Shown here: piece after piece, positions 20,840 through 29,014 of the stretch | Position numbering within the stretch: the stretch's first letter is position 1 | Layout: each line of letters starts with the position of its first letter | IMG/VR virus record: IMGVR_UViG_3300017992_000068 | Span: 1 to 29,311 of that record | Direction: 5' to 3' (one strand) | Source of the DNA: a virus | Length of the DNA stretch: 29,311 bases | Notes under the pieces: generated by a model | The model's input: only the letters and a program-made list of their open reading frames with translations | The model's database searches: none | What the model was told of the DNA's origin: nothing | Made by a program: the position numbers and the translations under genes

Positions 20840-21742
20840 TTATACTGGGTCTATTGCGGTCGTACCGAGGTAGTTGACACCCCAGTTGTTAGTTGTGACA
20901 GTCCCTGCATCATCGTAGGGCGATGTAGTTGTAGCAACACCGTAGCCAGCGCTATTACCAGACACAAAAGCGCGCGACACGGCAGAACCAAGAGTTATCG
21001 CCAGACCTTCAGTGTTCGCCTTGAGCGCAAAAGTGTTATTGATAATCCGGTGATATGCGCCCGCAGATATATTGATGCAATCTCCGGTCAATCGGTCAAA
21101 GTGGCATCCCTCAATCCACACCCCAGGCGGGTCATCCTGCACAGAAATTCCCCCCGAGGAAAGTGAGGACAAGAAGAAGCTATCAGTTACCGCGATATTA
21201 AATCCCCAATCACCAGAAGTGACGGATAGTCCGTAGGTGCCCTGTGCAAAGAAGCACTCATGGATATGCAGCATTTTCTTTCCATCATCTACCGTTATCC
21301 CGGCAGATGCCGCATTCGGATAAAACCCTAATCCTTCGAGGTAAACACAGTCCGCTACAATATCCATACATGCGGTCGTTGAGGGCGCATACATACATAC
21401 CCATTTCGTTGATGGGTGTCGGGGCTGCAGTCCAATGATGTTGACTAAGCTCTTGTTGACACTAACCGGCCACGTTTCGCCGGTTGGTTGATAGTAATCA
21501 AGTATAAAGATGTAATCATTCGCCTCGGTTGTGCAGTATGACAACGCTTTGGTCAGCGTCATCAATGGTTCTTCGGGCGAAAGCCCATCATTAGCATCAC
21601 TACCAGTTCCAAATCCGTTCGCCCAGGTGATCCCATTGACGTAGAACACCTCGCCATGATTTGGTGGCAGACTACTTTGAATCCCGTCTGCTAAGTCGCG
21701 GAGTTTGCTTACTCCCTTTCTCAATATATATGATCTAGACAT
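20840..21742 (-). CDS. Right-handed beta-helix protein following the capsid gene
   Basis: 300 residues. 'GTGSDANDGLSPEEPLMTLT' is the usual opening of phage and bacterial parallel beta-helix proteins. Later rungs carry 'VYLEGLGFYPNAASAGITVD', 'VWIEGCHFDRLTGDCINISA' and 'HRIINNTFALKANTEGLAIT'. No clear lyase catalytic set. Beta-helices commonly form tailspikes, but this gene lies right after the capsid protein, so a capsid decoration or head fibre is more likely. GGAGGATAAT precedes the ATG. Confidence 0.65.
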   Translation of the reverse strand: MSRSYILRKGVSKLRDLADGIQSSLPPNHGEVFYVNGITWANGFGTGSDANDGLSPEEPLMTLTKALSYCTTEANDYIFILDYYQPTGETWPVSVNKSLVNIIGLQPRHPSTKWVCMYAPSTTACMDIVADCVYLEGLGFYPNAASAGITVDDGKKMLHIHECFFAQGTYGLSVTSGDWGFNIAVTDSFFLSSLSSGGISVQDDPPGVWIEGCHFDRLTGDCINISAGAYHRIINNTFALKANTEGLAITLGSAVSRAFVSGNSAGYGVATTTSPYDDAGTVTTNNWGVNYLGTTAIDPV

Positions 21743-21763
21743 TATTATCCTCCTTTGCCTCCG

Positions 21764-21787
21764 GGGGAGGGTTGTAATACCCTCCCC
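21764..21787 (-). other. Perfect 9-base hairpin after the capsid gene
   Basis: GGGGAGGGT-ATTACA-ACCCTCCCC on the minus strand, in the gap after the capsid polyprotein stop. No U-tract, and translation signals for the next gene follow, so it is probably a stabiliser for the abundant capsid mRNA or a processing site. Same design as the hairpin after the recombinase gene. Confidence 0.5.
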
Positions 21788-21809
21788 TATCAGGCTCTCA
21801 TATCAGAGT

Positions 21810-24092
21810 TTATACAGTAATGTTGTAGGTGATGGCGCTTGCATCGGAGTCCCGATACGCCAAACCCCAGCGCAGCAATGCAACGATTTGGTTGGTGTCG
21901 GCCTCGGGCCAACGGTCAATCTCCATGGTCATGCGCCGTTTCCAGCGCAAAGCCCATTGATCCCAGCGGACTGCAAAGAACGCGCCTTTAGTGTTATTCG
22001 ATTCGGTAGTCTGATCCACTTTGCCGCTGGTATTGGCCTTCAGCTGGTACGCGGCGGTCGTGACCGTGCCGAGCAGAACCCCGGCGTAGTGCATAAAGTG
22101 ACTTACCTTTACCGGATAACCCCAGATTGCGGTCAGCATACCGTTTTCGATGGTCGCCCCAGAGAATACATCCCTGGTCTTGACCTCAGACAGTTCTAAT
22201 GCCTTCCAGTGTACCCACGGATCTAGGACGAAACTAACCTTGGTTCTATCAGTCGCATGCTTCCCGGCGGTTCCCATCAGTTTGAGTGTTTCCAGAAAAT
22301 CTTCCACAGCTAAAACGCCACCATCTCGTGAATTTGCGGTGTTCGTGACTAGCCCCAACTTGCGGAAACCGTCCACCAGGTTGAATACCGCAGTACCGGC
22401 GGGTTGTGCCCCAATGTCATTGATATTCGTGGTGTTCGCGCTTGATGTGTCGCCATCGATGATAGCGTGTTCCATTTGCTCCTGACCGCTTACCTGGATC
22501 TGTCGGTAAGCGTTTGGCACCCAGCGGACCAGCGAGTCCTCAACCATCTCGCCGGTAAACAGAACTCGGCACCCCATTTTTGCTAGAGAAACGCTCTTCT
22601 GTGCAGTGCCAATCGGCGAGGCGGTAACAGACGCTACCGGGCGCAAACAGGTCGAATCGACCGCCGTAGTCTGCGCGACCTTGTACCAGATTGGGTCGGT
22701 GCTTTCCAGTGGCACAATGTCGCTTTCGTACCCGTCGGGGATCTGGCGCACATCGCCGCCCCGCTCTAGTTCAGACAGCACCCACGTCCCGGCTCGGATT
22801 TTCTCCCACAGGTCGGAATGGTACAGGACTCCAACCCACTGATCGCCGTAGCTGGAGTAGGTGGAGTAGTTGACCTCGTTAGCCTTGATCTCTGGCGCCA
22901 GTTTGTGCAGCGCCTTCATCGCGGAATAACTGTGCTTGTCGCCCTTCTGCGCTTCGCTATCAGCTTTGAGTGCCAACGCCTTGACTGCAGCATCGGTGAT
23001 GTTCTGTCCTTCTCCGCGCTGATGGTATAACCCTTTCCAGCATGACAGCATAAATGCATGTTCGCCTGGAGTAAGGTCATCGAATTTATCGGTGTCGCCA
23101 TACTTTTTGATATACGGCATACCGTCGTCAGACGATAGGCGGTTCGCTTTGGCAGCCTCGGCCTCCCACTTCTCGCGCTCGGCTTTGACTGCAGCGTCGA
23201 TCTTCTCCTGTTCCGCTTTGGCGACGGCTTCGGCGACTTCGCGCTTTTCAGTCTCAGCCTTTAACGCATCAGCAACTTGTTTAGCAACAAGTTCTTGTAC
23301 TTCTTTCTCTTCCATGATTTTTTGTCCCTCCATAACTCGTTCTGAGCTTTCTAAATGATTGGTGTCCGGGGAGGTCTGAGGCTTCACCGCGCCACCCGGC
23401 TGGGTCTCTAGCGTGGTCTCCGGCCCGTCCATCTCCGGCAGTTCGGGCAGTTCTAATCCCGCCCGCTTATAACTCTTCTGCGCTATGGGTAGCGCCACCG
23501 CGTATTGGTTGGCGGGTTGGCGGCTGCCCACGGCGTCTAACAAACTCAACTCGGTAATCGGCCAGTGCAGGATCTCTCCATCAGTAGCGGTCCGTACCAG
23601 GTGCGATATGCTCCCGCTCGATGCCCTGGCGATGCCCTGCTTGGCCGCTTCCCAGACGCGCTTGGCGTACTCGCTGGCTTTATCCAGAACCACTCTCCAC
23701 CACACACCATCAGCGCGCTTTTCATAACCGTTGGTCTCGCCGATAATCTCCGGGTCTCCCTGGGGATTTCCTTCTGGGTCGAAACCGTGGTAATACGTCA
23801 CCAGGGGCTTGCTAAACCGATCCAGGTAAAATTCGGTCTTCGAGCTGAAGTACTCGCCATCGGCGTCTTTTCCCCCTTGTGGCCCCCCATAGGGGATGCC
23901 GAGTACTTCCAGCTCCCAATCCCCCACGGCTTTGACCGATATACCCTTAACGCTCTTCTTCGCCTGTTCCCACATGCTGTAACAGACCGCCACGGCCTGC
24001 TTGTTGTCCTCGGCGGTTCCATCCTCCAGCACAACCGGGATGCAGCGCTGGATAAATTCTTCTTGTGTTTCCCCATCCTGCGGTTCCGGCAT
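21810..24092 (-). CDS. Fused prohead protease, scaffold and major capsid protein
   Basis: 760 residues from the ATG after GGAGGAAAT; a longer reading would start inside the terminator. Residues 7-44 ('ETQEEFIQRCIPVVLEDGTA', 'AVAVCYSMW') are a motif often seen before phage proteases. Residues ~50-200 resemble prohead proteases: 'PLVTYYHG' (His102 candidate) and 'IARASSGSISHLV' (Ser158, 159 or 161), then 'HWPITELSLLD'. About 205-257 is a Pro-rich linker; 258-317 is coiled-coil ('AVAKAEQEKIDAAVKAEREK'), the scaffold delta-domain. From ~318 on is an HK97-fold capsid protein ('EHAFMLSCWKGLYHQ', 'WVPNAYRQIQVSGQEQMEHA', 'FFAVRWDQWALRW'). Normally three functions in two or three genes; here self-cleavage would free the capsid part. 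Confidence 0.8.
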   Translation of the reverse strand: MPEPQDGETQEEFIQRCIPVVLEDGTAEDNKQAVAVCYSMWEQAKKSVKGISVKAVGDWELEVLGIPYGGPQGGKDADGEYFSSKTEFYLDRFSKPLVTYYHGFDPEGNPQGDPEIIGETNGYEKRADGVWWRVVLDKASEYAKRVWEAAKQGIARASSGSISHLVRTATDGEILHWPITELSLLDAVGSRQPANQYAVALPIAQKSYKRAGLELPELPEMDGPETTLETQPGGAVKPQTSPDTNHLESSERVMEGQKIMEEKEVQELVAKQVADALKAETEKREVAEAVAKAEQEKIDAAVKAEREKWEAEAAKANRLSSDDGMPYIKKYGDTDKFDDLTPGEHAFMLSCWKGLYHQRGEGQNITDAAVKALALKADSEAQKGDKHSYSAMKALHKLAPEIKANEVNYSTYSSYGDQWVGVLYHSDLWEKIRAGTWVLSELERGGDVRQIPDGYESDIVPLESTDPIWYKVAQTTAVDSTCLRPVASVTASPIGTAQKSVSLAKMGCRVLFTGEMVEDSLVRWVPNAYRQIQVSGQEQMEHAIIDGDTSSANTTNINDIGAQPAGTAVFNLVDGFRKLGLVTNTANSRDGGVLAVEDFLETLKLMGTAGKHATDRTKVSFVLDPWVHWKALELSEVKTRDVFSGATIENGMLTAIWGYPVKVSHFMHYAGVLLGTVTTAAYQLKANTSGKVDQTTESNNTKGAFFAVRWDQWALRWKRRMTMEIDRWPEADTNQIVALLRWGLAYRDSDASAITYNITV

Positions 24093-24102
24093 ATTTCCTC
24101 CT

Positions 24103-24153
24103 AAAAACAAAAAAGCGCAACCAGCACGGAATAATCCCGCGCGAATTGCGCTT
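24103..24153 (-). terminator. Intrinsic terminator upstream of the capsid gene
   Basis: On the minus strand AAGCGCAA/TTGCGCTT (24146-24153 with 24113-24120) with an inner GC-rich stem, followed by a TTTTTTGTTTTT run. It ends 11 bases before the capsid start codon, so it lies inside that gene's leader. It could end transcription from upstream genes or work as a regulated attenuator. Confidence 0.75.
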
Positions 24154-24250
24154 CGATACATCGAACTTTTGCGCCCCTGCGATTCCCTTTTCGCCCCACC
24201 CTCACCGGGTCTCTAGGGCTATCCTGTCACCGCAGGTACGTTATTCAACT
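24152..24250 (-). promoter_or_regulatory. Folded leader domain of the capsid transcript
   Basis: Reading downstream from the predicted start: CCTGCG (24231-24236) pairs with CGCAGG (24176-24181) and closes a 61-base domain. Inside, GCCC/GGGC and ACCC/GGGT form an arm with an uneven internal loop and a GGTGA end loop, flanked by GTGACAGGATA and GAAAAGGGAAT. Next comes GCGC, a near-perfect palindrome TTCGATGTATCGAA, then the terminator. The upstream GCGC can pair with the GCGC in the terminator's 5' arm, giving an antiterminator alternative. No known riboswitch class is recognised. Confidence 0.5.
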
Positions 24251-24256
24251 GTCGAT

Positions 24257-24284
24257 ATTATACCATAAATACAATACTATGCAA
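24257..24284 (-). promoter_or_regulatory. Promoter for the capsid gene
   Basis: TTGCAT, 16-base spacer, TATAAT on the minus strand, with TGG before the -10 (extended -10). It lies just after the stop of the 69-residue gene and would start about 158 bases ahead of the capsid ATG, giving the capsid block its own high-level transcript. Confidence 0.75.
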
Positions 24285-24292
24285 GCGGTTTA

Positions 24293-24502
24293 TTATGTTG
24301 GAAAAATTTCCACAGGTAAATTCAAATTCCCCAAATGTTCACCTGCATATTTACCGATATAATAGGCCGCCACAACAACCTCAATAGGATTTTCAAAATC
24401 AATCGGTTGTCCAAATATAGAACTCCTATCCATTCTACTAATTATCTTTTCATATTGTCTATCAATGTATCCTCGACGTTCCCTGTCAATAACCTCGCTC
24501 AT
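24293..24502 (-). CDS. Small protein before the capsid promoter
   Basis: 69 residues: 'VIDRERRGYIDRQYEKIISR', then 'PIDFENPIEVVVAAYYIGKY' and 'NLNLPVEIFPT'. Charged helix followed by an amphipathic one. Ribosome site GAAAGG. No family recognised. It is the last gene of the packaging transcript. Confidence 0.55.
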   Translation of the reverse strand: MSEVIDRERRGYIDRQYEKIISRMDRSSIFGQPIDFENPIEVVVAAYYIGKYAGEHLGNLNLPVEIFPT

Positions 24503-24505
24503 ATA

Positions 24506-24964
24506 TTACCTTTCCAGTGCCTTCTGCACTTCTTTCTGAACGAACTCAATTACCCTATTAGCCTCTTCCTTCGCTACTTGCTCGGTGGTCTTCCACCCGC
24601 GTTGTTTATGGAAAGACGCCTGCTGGTCTCCCTGGACAAATGGACCATATGACACATTGTTCCCCACAATCTGCCCGAGACCGCCGCTTGTTGCGCGAGT
24701 AGTCCATTTCTTGCCCAGGGTCTCACTGGTTTTGCGCCCTCCAATTGAGCCGTCAGCGCGCCTCCACCTGGGACCATAACCGCGCTCGTACCATCTACGC
24801 TGTGCCGGACTGTTAGCGCTGGTCGCCGGTGGGTATTGCGCTATCTTGCCCTTGACGTGTTCGGCGGCAGCTTTTAGCGCGGTCTTGACCGGCTGGAGGT
24901 CTTTTAGCCTCTCCAGTTTGCCCATCAGTTTGTCTAGCCCTTCAATGCGTACTGCGGTTGTCAT
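24506..24964 (-). CDS. HK97 gp10-like protein
   Basis: 152 residues. 'VRIEGLDKLMGKLERLKDLQ' and 'ALKAAAEHVKGKIAQYPP' is the standard opening of HK97 gp10-like (tail completion/neck) proteins; 'VSYGPFVQGDQQASFH' is the usual middle motif, with a C-terminal helix. In many phages it follows the connectors; here it precedes the capsid gene. It overlaps the MuF-type gene by 4 bases. Confidence 0.75.
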   Translation of the reverse strand: MTTAVRIEGLDKLMGKLERLKDLQPVKTALKAAAEHVKGKIAQYPPATSANSPAQRRWYERGYGPRWRRADGSIGGRKTSETLGKKWTTRATSGGLGQIVGNNVSYGPFVQGDQQASFHKQRGWKTTEQVAKEEANRVIEFVQKEVQKALER

Positions 24965-25626
24965 TTTTGTAACTCATACGTTACCCAGCACCTACACCTG
25001 GGATGCATCGGCGGGTAAACGCCATCGGTAATCTCTTTATTGTGCCTGGGACCACATAGCGGGCATACCAGCTCGTCGTTGTTCGTCTGCCACATGGGGA
25101 TCATGCGTATGCCCTGGTTCGCCAGTTCCCGCGCCATTCCCTGCTCGCCTTCGCTGGCGGCGCGGGTGATTTCTGTCACCGCGATGTTCTCTGCCCTTGA
25201 AGGTCCAAAACCGGCGCGCATGATTTGTTCCTCAAGTTCGCCCCTGGTCAACGCATCCCGATAGTAGCGACTGACCGCATTAGCTACCCGATCCCTGGTG
25301 GTTCGGTCGATACCCCTTACCAGTTCACCCGTGTACTGCGCTGCCCAATCTGCAGCGCGCTCATTGACCAGTGACCAGTCAATACCAATATCGAGCCCCT
25401 CGCTAATCATCATTTGCGCCGCATCCAAATATACCCTCTCCCCAAAAGGGCGCAGCACTCTCAACAATTCCTGGGCTTCATCGTCCCAAAACTCAGGCGG
25501 TATATTATCTAGGCTGGGCGGGTCTCCCAGTTTCTCCAGCAGGTTTCCCCCGTACTTCTGCAGCAAGCGCGATAATGCCCTGGTGTACTGCCGTTCTAAC
25601 TCGTCACGGTTCGGAATTGGGGGCAT
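24961..25626 (-). CDS. MuF-type minor head protein
   Basis: 221 residues. The C-terminal domain has 'GFGPSRAENIAVTEITRAAS' and 'CPLCGPRHNKEITDGVYPPM' then 'HPRCRCWVTY', the Mu gpF signature, with a CxxC and CxC set that should bind zinc. The N-terminal half is helical. These proteins bind the portal inside the capsid and may be ejected with the DNA. Position after the portal is classical. Confidence 0.85.
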   Translation of the reverse strand: MPPIPNRDELERQYTRALSRLLQKYGGNLLEKLGDPPSLDNIPPEFWDDEAQELLRVLRPFGERVYLDAAQMMISEGLDIGIDWSLVNERAADWAAQYTGELVRGIDRTTRDRVANAVSRYYRDALTRGELEEQIMRAGFGPSRAENIAVTEITRAASEGEQGMARELANQGIRMIPMWQTNNDELVCPLCGPRHNKEITDGVYPPMHPRCRCWVTYELQK

Positions 25627-27162
25627 TTACGGGTATCCATTCCATGCCAGGGCATCACTAAATATGCGCTTTACAGCGTCCTTGCTGACCGCAGATTCCA
25701 ATGCTCCAATTATAGCACTGTTCAGCGACTGCGGAATTACATCACTTTCGAACTCCACCGCCGGGGGCTTGCTGCGCTTGATGGCATTTAGCGCCTTGCG
25801 CTGCCATTTCGCGACCTCCACCTCGAACTCGCTCTCCTCCGGTGGGCTCTCCTCTTCTTCGCTGGTAGTCTCTTCCTCGGGTGCTTCCTGGGGCGGTAGC
25901 TGCAGTTGGGGTGGGATCTCCTGTTCTTCGCCCCTGGATACCGCCATCGATACCGGAGCAGCGCCAATCTGCGCGGGCAGCAGTAATCCACGGTCGTCGC
26001 CGATCTCCACATCCCCGTAAAACTCCTGGCGAATTTCATTGACTGTATGCGTCATTGAGAATACGCGCTGCTCCTCCAGCTCCAACGCACGGTCGACCTG
26101 GCGCGGGTCATCGAACACAGCAAACAGGTTCTCCCCGTAAAGCGGCAGCAGAACATTGGTGATTTTGGCGGCAATATCGACCAAAAGCGGCCAGATGGTC
26201 ATTTCTAAAAACGTCTGCTTTCCTGCCTTGGCGTTGGCCTCGGTCGCGTTCACGTCCAGTATGGATGCAAGTCCTGGGGCATACACGCTATAAATCTCCT
26301 CTTTGTTGAATTTGCGCCCCAGGATAAATTCCATGTCCCGGTGTCCAATAGCAGACTGCAACCACTCGACGCCGCCCTTGCCGACATTGCGGAGCATGAG
26401 ATAATTGCGTTTTGCGGATTGACTGTCAATCTGGTTCTGCAGTTTGATCCACTGCAAATCGTTGATGGGGTCAGCAAACGCCAGTATACCGGGGATGCGT
26501 GCGTTCGATTTATACAGGCTGGTGTTGTACTTCTGCATCTCCAAATCACCGACCGATACCTGCGCCAATGCCTCGATGGGGCTCATCCCCACAAACTCGT
26601 TCATCGGGTTATAGCGTTTGAAATGGACAACCTCCCAGGTCTCTAGTGCGAAGGGCTCGGTGCCACCGCCTGGATCGTATACGTACCCTTTTAGATACAA
26701 CTTGTTGTCAGGGACTGGCATGATCTTGTAAGACGGGATCACCCATATCTCAGCGGGCGTCGCATTCTCGCTTGTCTTATTCAACCACCAGTAGGCATTT
26801 CCGGTCAGCGCGTGGAAACTGAACGTAGCGACCAGGAACTCGAAGCGGCTCATCAGCGGGTTTGGGCTGTTCAGTTTCAACTCGAACTCGTGGTTATCGA
26901 TGTCCTCCAGTTCTTCTCCCTGCTTCTTGAGCTTTTTTATACTGAGCTTCTGGATCGCCGCAGTCTGCGCGGTGCGCTCCACCGCTGACAACACCCAGGA
27001 TAAGCGCCGGTACAAATCAGCCTGGTTCTCGTACATCCCCGCATCGGGCATATCCCAGGCCTCGTGACCAGCCATTGCCAGCAGGTGTGGCGCGCTGGTC
27101 TCGCGCGCTTTCCTGAATGTCCCGTAATTACTCGCTACAATCGCTGCCCTATTGTTGTTCAT
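25627..27162 (-). CDS. Portal protein, HK97-like
   Basis: 511 residues. Portal features in order: 'YRRLSWVLSAVERTAQTAAI', 'LNSPNPLMSRFEFLVATFSF', 'LTGNAYWWLNK', 'EIWVIPSYKIMPV', 'VVHFKRYNPMNEFVGMSPIE', then 'YAPGLASILD' and 'IWPLLVDIAAKITNVLLPLY' near the C-terminus. It forms the ring through which DNA is packed. The tail is rich in Pro and Glu ('LQLPPQEAPEEETTSEEEES'). It overlaps the small gene upstream by ATGA and ends one base before the MuF gene. Confidence 0.9.
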   Translation of the reverse strand: MNNNRAAIVASNYGTFRKARETSAPHLLAMAGHEAWDMPDAGMYENQADLYRRLSWVLSAVERTAQTAAIQKLSIKKLKKQGEELEDIDNHEFELKLNSPNPLMSRFEFLVATFSFHALTGNAYWWLNKTSENATPAEIWVIPSYKIMPVPDNKLYLKGYVYDPGGGTEPFALETWEVVHFKRYNPMNEFVGMSPIEALAQVSVGDLEMQKYNTSLYKSNARIPGILAFADPINDLQWIKLQNQIDSQSAKRNYLMLRNVGKGGVEWLQSAIGHRDMEFILGRKFNKEEIYSVYAPGLASILDVNATEANAKAGKQTFLEMTIWPLLVDIAAKITNVLLPLYGENLFAVFDDPRQVDRALELEEQRVFSMTHTVNEIRQEFYGDVEIGDDRGLLLPAQIGAAPVSMAVSRGEEQEIPPQLQLPPQEAPEEETTSEEEESPPEESEFEVEVAKWQRKALNAIKRSKPPAVEFESDVIPQSLNSAIIGALESAVSKDAVKRIFSDALAWNGYP

Positions 27163-27398
27163 ATCTCCTCCCCGCTCAATACTACGTGGATGGTATCGAT
27201 CTCCTGCAGCGGGAACGTGATCTCGGTCGGGTGGTTGTCCAGCATGATCTCAAATGTGCCAATCAGCCTGCCTCTGCGATACTCCTTCAATAACCGCTGG
27301 TACTCGCTCCACTCTGTCACCCCGATAAACGGAGCCCGCTGCCCCTCCGCTGTTGGCTTGAAATGAATTGCTATGTCATAAGAGTCCTTTTTATTCAT
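27159..27398 (-). CDS. Small protein between terminase and portal
   Basis: 79 residues from MNKKDSYDI, chosen because GGGAAC lies at a good distance; an upstream ATG would add four residues. 'QRAPFIGVTEWSEYQRLLKE' and 'LIGTFEIMLDNHPTEITFPL' with 'IDTIHVVLSG' suggest a compact alpha/beta fold. No family recognised. It overlaps the terminase end and the portal start. Confidence 0.6.
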   Translation of the reverse strand: MNKKDSYDIAIHFKPTAEGQRAPFIGVTEWSEYQRLLKEYRRGRLIGTFEIMLDNHPTEITFPLQEIDTIHVVLSGEEI

Positions 27399-28647
27399 AA
27401 GTTCCCGCAAATCCTACTAATGATGCTCCGACCGGCATACCAATATGCTGTATACAGTAGCGCAGTGCATCAATGCGGTGGTATTTCTCTTTGTCCTTGA
27501 TCTTCTCGGTCGGTTGTCCAAACTCATCTAAAACCCTCGAATAACGTCCAATCTCATCAATCAATCCAATACAGGTATCAAAAATAAACAATCGCTTAGT
27601 TTTCAACAATTCTATTATCCTATCAATACCAGCCTCCACATCGATAATTACTGGCTCAGATACCGGGACACCCGCGTCATGCCAATCCATGCGTTGCTGT
27701 TCTTCTCCTTTCGCACCGCCCGCCCATTTGACTACATTTTCTCCTTTTGCGTTATTGAGCGCCTCTCTTGCGTGCTGCCTAGTAGTCATGCCGCCTTCCA
27801 GACTTTCCCGGTAAATAAAGAATACATTGCGCTCCAAATCTTCAACTACCCAAATCAACGCAGTATTTACCGCTCCGAAGTCCACACCAACATACCGCGG
27901 CCATTCCGGGGACAGAGCGAAGGGCTTGATCTTGTGGATTGTCTCGTCATAATCCACCAAGATCATCCCGGCTGGGCGCTCAAAGTTGCCGCGATACATC
28001 ATCTCAAACTTCCACTTTGGAAGTACTCTGCGCGCCCGCTCGAACTCTTCCTCAGGGAACGATGGGTTCATTACGCTCTCGAACTGAAACACAGCATAAT
28101 CGCCATCGCCACCTCGCCAGCGATCATACACCTGCGACTTTAGCCAACCCATATTGTAGACCGTGGTAGATCCCAATACGCGCCCCTGGGAAAGACTTAA
28201 CCGGCGCTGTACCGCCTCCCACGCCTGGAGAGTGAAGTCGTCTTGACCGCATTCGTCCAACCAGGCTGCTTTAGCCGTTGCCGCCTCCAACCCACCTTCG
28301 CTGGTCGCTGCCCTTAGTATGATGCGGGTATCCCCTGCGTTGTTGTATATTACCCGGTCAGTTTTGTGGTAGCTCCAATCTGGAATATAACCGCCGAATA
28401 CCCGCAGCAATTCAGGTAGCATCTTCAGTTTGAAAAGATCGTATGTCGCTGTTACCGCTAAATAATCTCCTGGTCCACAAGTCTCAATTTCGCGCCGCAG
28501 CCACCAGGGACCAAAAGTAGTCTTTCCTGACTGCGTCCCTGCAATGATCCAGGTAAAACGCCGGTCGCTATCATAGGCTCTAGATTGACCTGGGTGAAAA
28601 TTGAGGCGCAGTTTATTACCGACCAACTCAACCAGTTCATTCGCCAT
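27391..28647 (-). CDS. Terminase large subunit
   Basis: 418 residues from the ATG that overlaps the small-subunit stop by 11 bases, with AGGA upstream. Walker A 'AGTQSGKTT' (36-44), Walker B 'AAWLDE' (127-132) with catalytic Glu132, and 'GSTTVYNMGW' as the coupling motif. The nuclease domain has 'YVGVDFG' (Asp256) and 'KYHRIDALRY' (Asp393) as metal ligands. It packs DNA into the prohead by ATP hydrolysis and cuts the concatemer. Length is normal for the short form of this family. Confidence 0.9.
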   Translation of the reverse strand: MANELVELVGNKLRLNFHPGQSRAYDSDRRFTWIIAGTQSGKTTFGPWWLRREIETCGPGDYLAVTATYDLFKLKMLPELLRVFGGYIPDWSYHKTDRVIYNNAGDTRIILRAATSEGGLEAATAKAAWLDECGQDDFTLQAWEAVQRRLSLSQGRVLGSTTVYNMGWLKSQVYDRWRGGDGDYAVFQFESVMNPSFPEEEFERARRVLPKWKFEMMYRGNFERPAGMILVDYDETIHKIKPFALSPEWPRYVGVDFGAVNTALIWVVEDLERNVFFIYRESLEGGMTTRQHAREALNNAKGENVVKWAGGAKGEEQQRMDWHDAGVPVSEPVIIDVEAGIDRIIELLKTKRLFIFDTCIGLIDEIGRYSRVLDEFGQPTEKIKDKEKYHRIDALRYCIQHIGMPVGASLVGFAGTYE

Positions 28648-28996
28648 AGTCCTTGACAATCTCTATCGTCTCAATTCGTACAGGAGTGCCCTCCTTGCCT
28701 GTATGTTCTACGCGCTCTACATATCCGCGGTTTTTACATTGCGTCTTAAGATAGAAAATAATTGCTGTAATGTTTCCACCATCAACCGCCTTTAGCAATG
28801 CATTTTCAACGTAGTCGTGTCGCTTCTCCCTGGTGTCCTCCAGTGCCTGTTTGGCAGTAGCATACTGGTTGAGATAGCGGTAAAAAGTGGAGCGCGAGAC
28901 GCCTAGAATATCAGCCGCCTTGGACGCAAACCCGCGGCTCTTCTCGATTGCGTCTATCATCTGCTCTGCTGTCCTATGATTAAAGTTTTTAGCCAT
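28637..28996 (-). CDS. Terminase small subunit candidate
   Basis: 119 residues. A helix-turn-helix near the N-terminus ('GFASKAADILGVSRSTFYRY') followed by helices 'KQALEDTREKRHDYVENALL' and 'AVDGGNITAIIFYLKTQCKN', a common plan in phage small terminases ('..A...GN..A..FYLK....RGY'). It would recognise the packaging site. Directly before the large subunit and overlapping it. Confidence 0.8.
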   Translation of the reverse strand: MAKNFNHRTAEQMIDAIEKSRGFASKAADILGVSRSTFYRYLNQYATAKQALEDTREKRHDYVENALLKAVDGGNITAIIFYLKTQCKNRGYVERVEHTGKEGTPVRIETIEIVKDYGE

Positions 28997-29014
28997 CTCT
29001 TTTTTATAGGTGTC

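Noticed and set aside
24093-24161. Longer N-terminus for the capsid fusion (23 more residues)
   Set aside because: The extra codons lie in the terminator hairpin and U-run and lack a ribosome site, while the chosen ATG has GGAGGAAAT directly before it.
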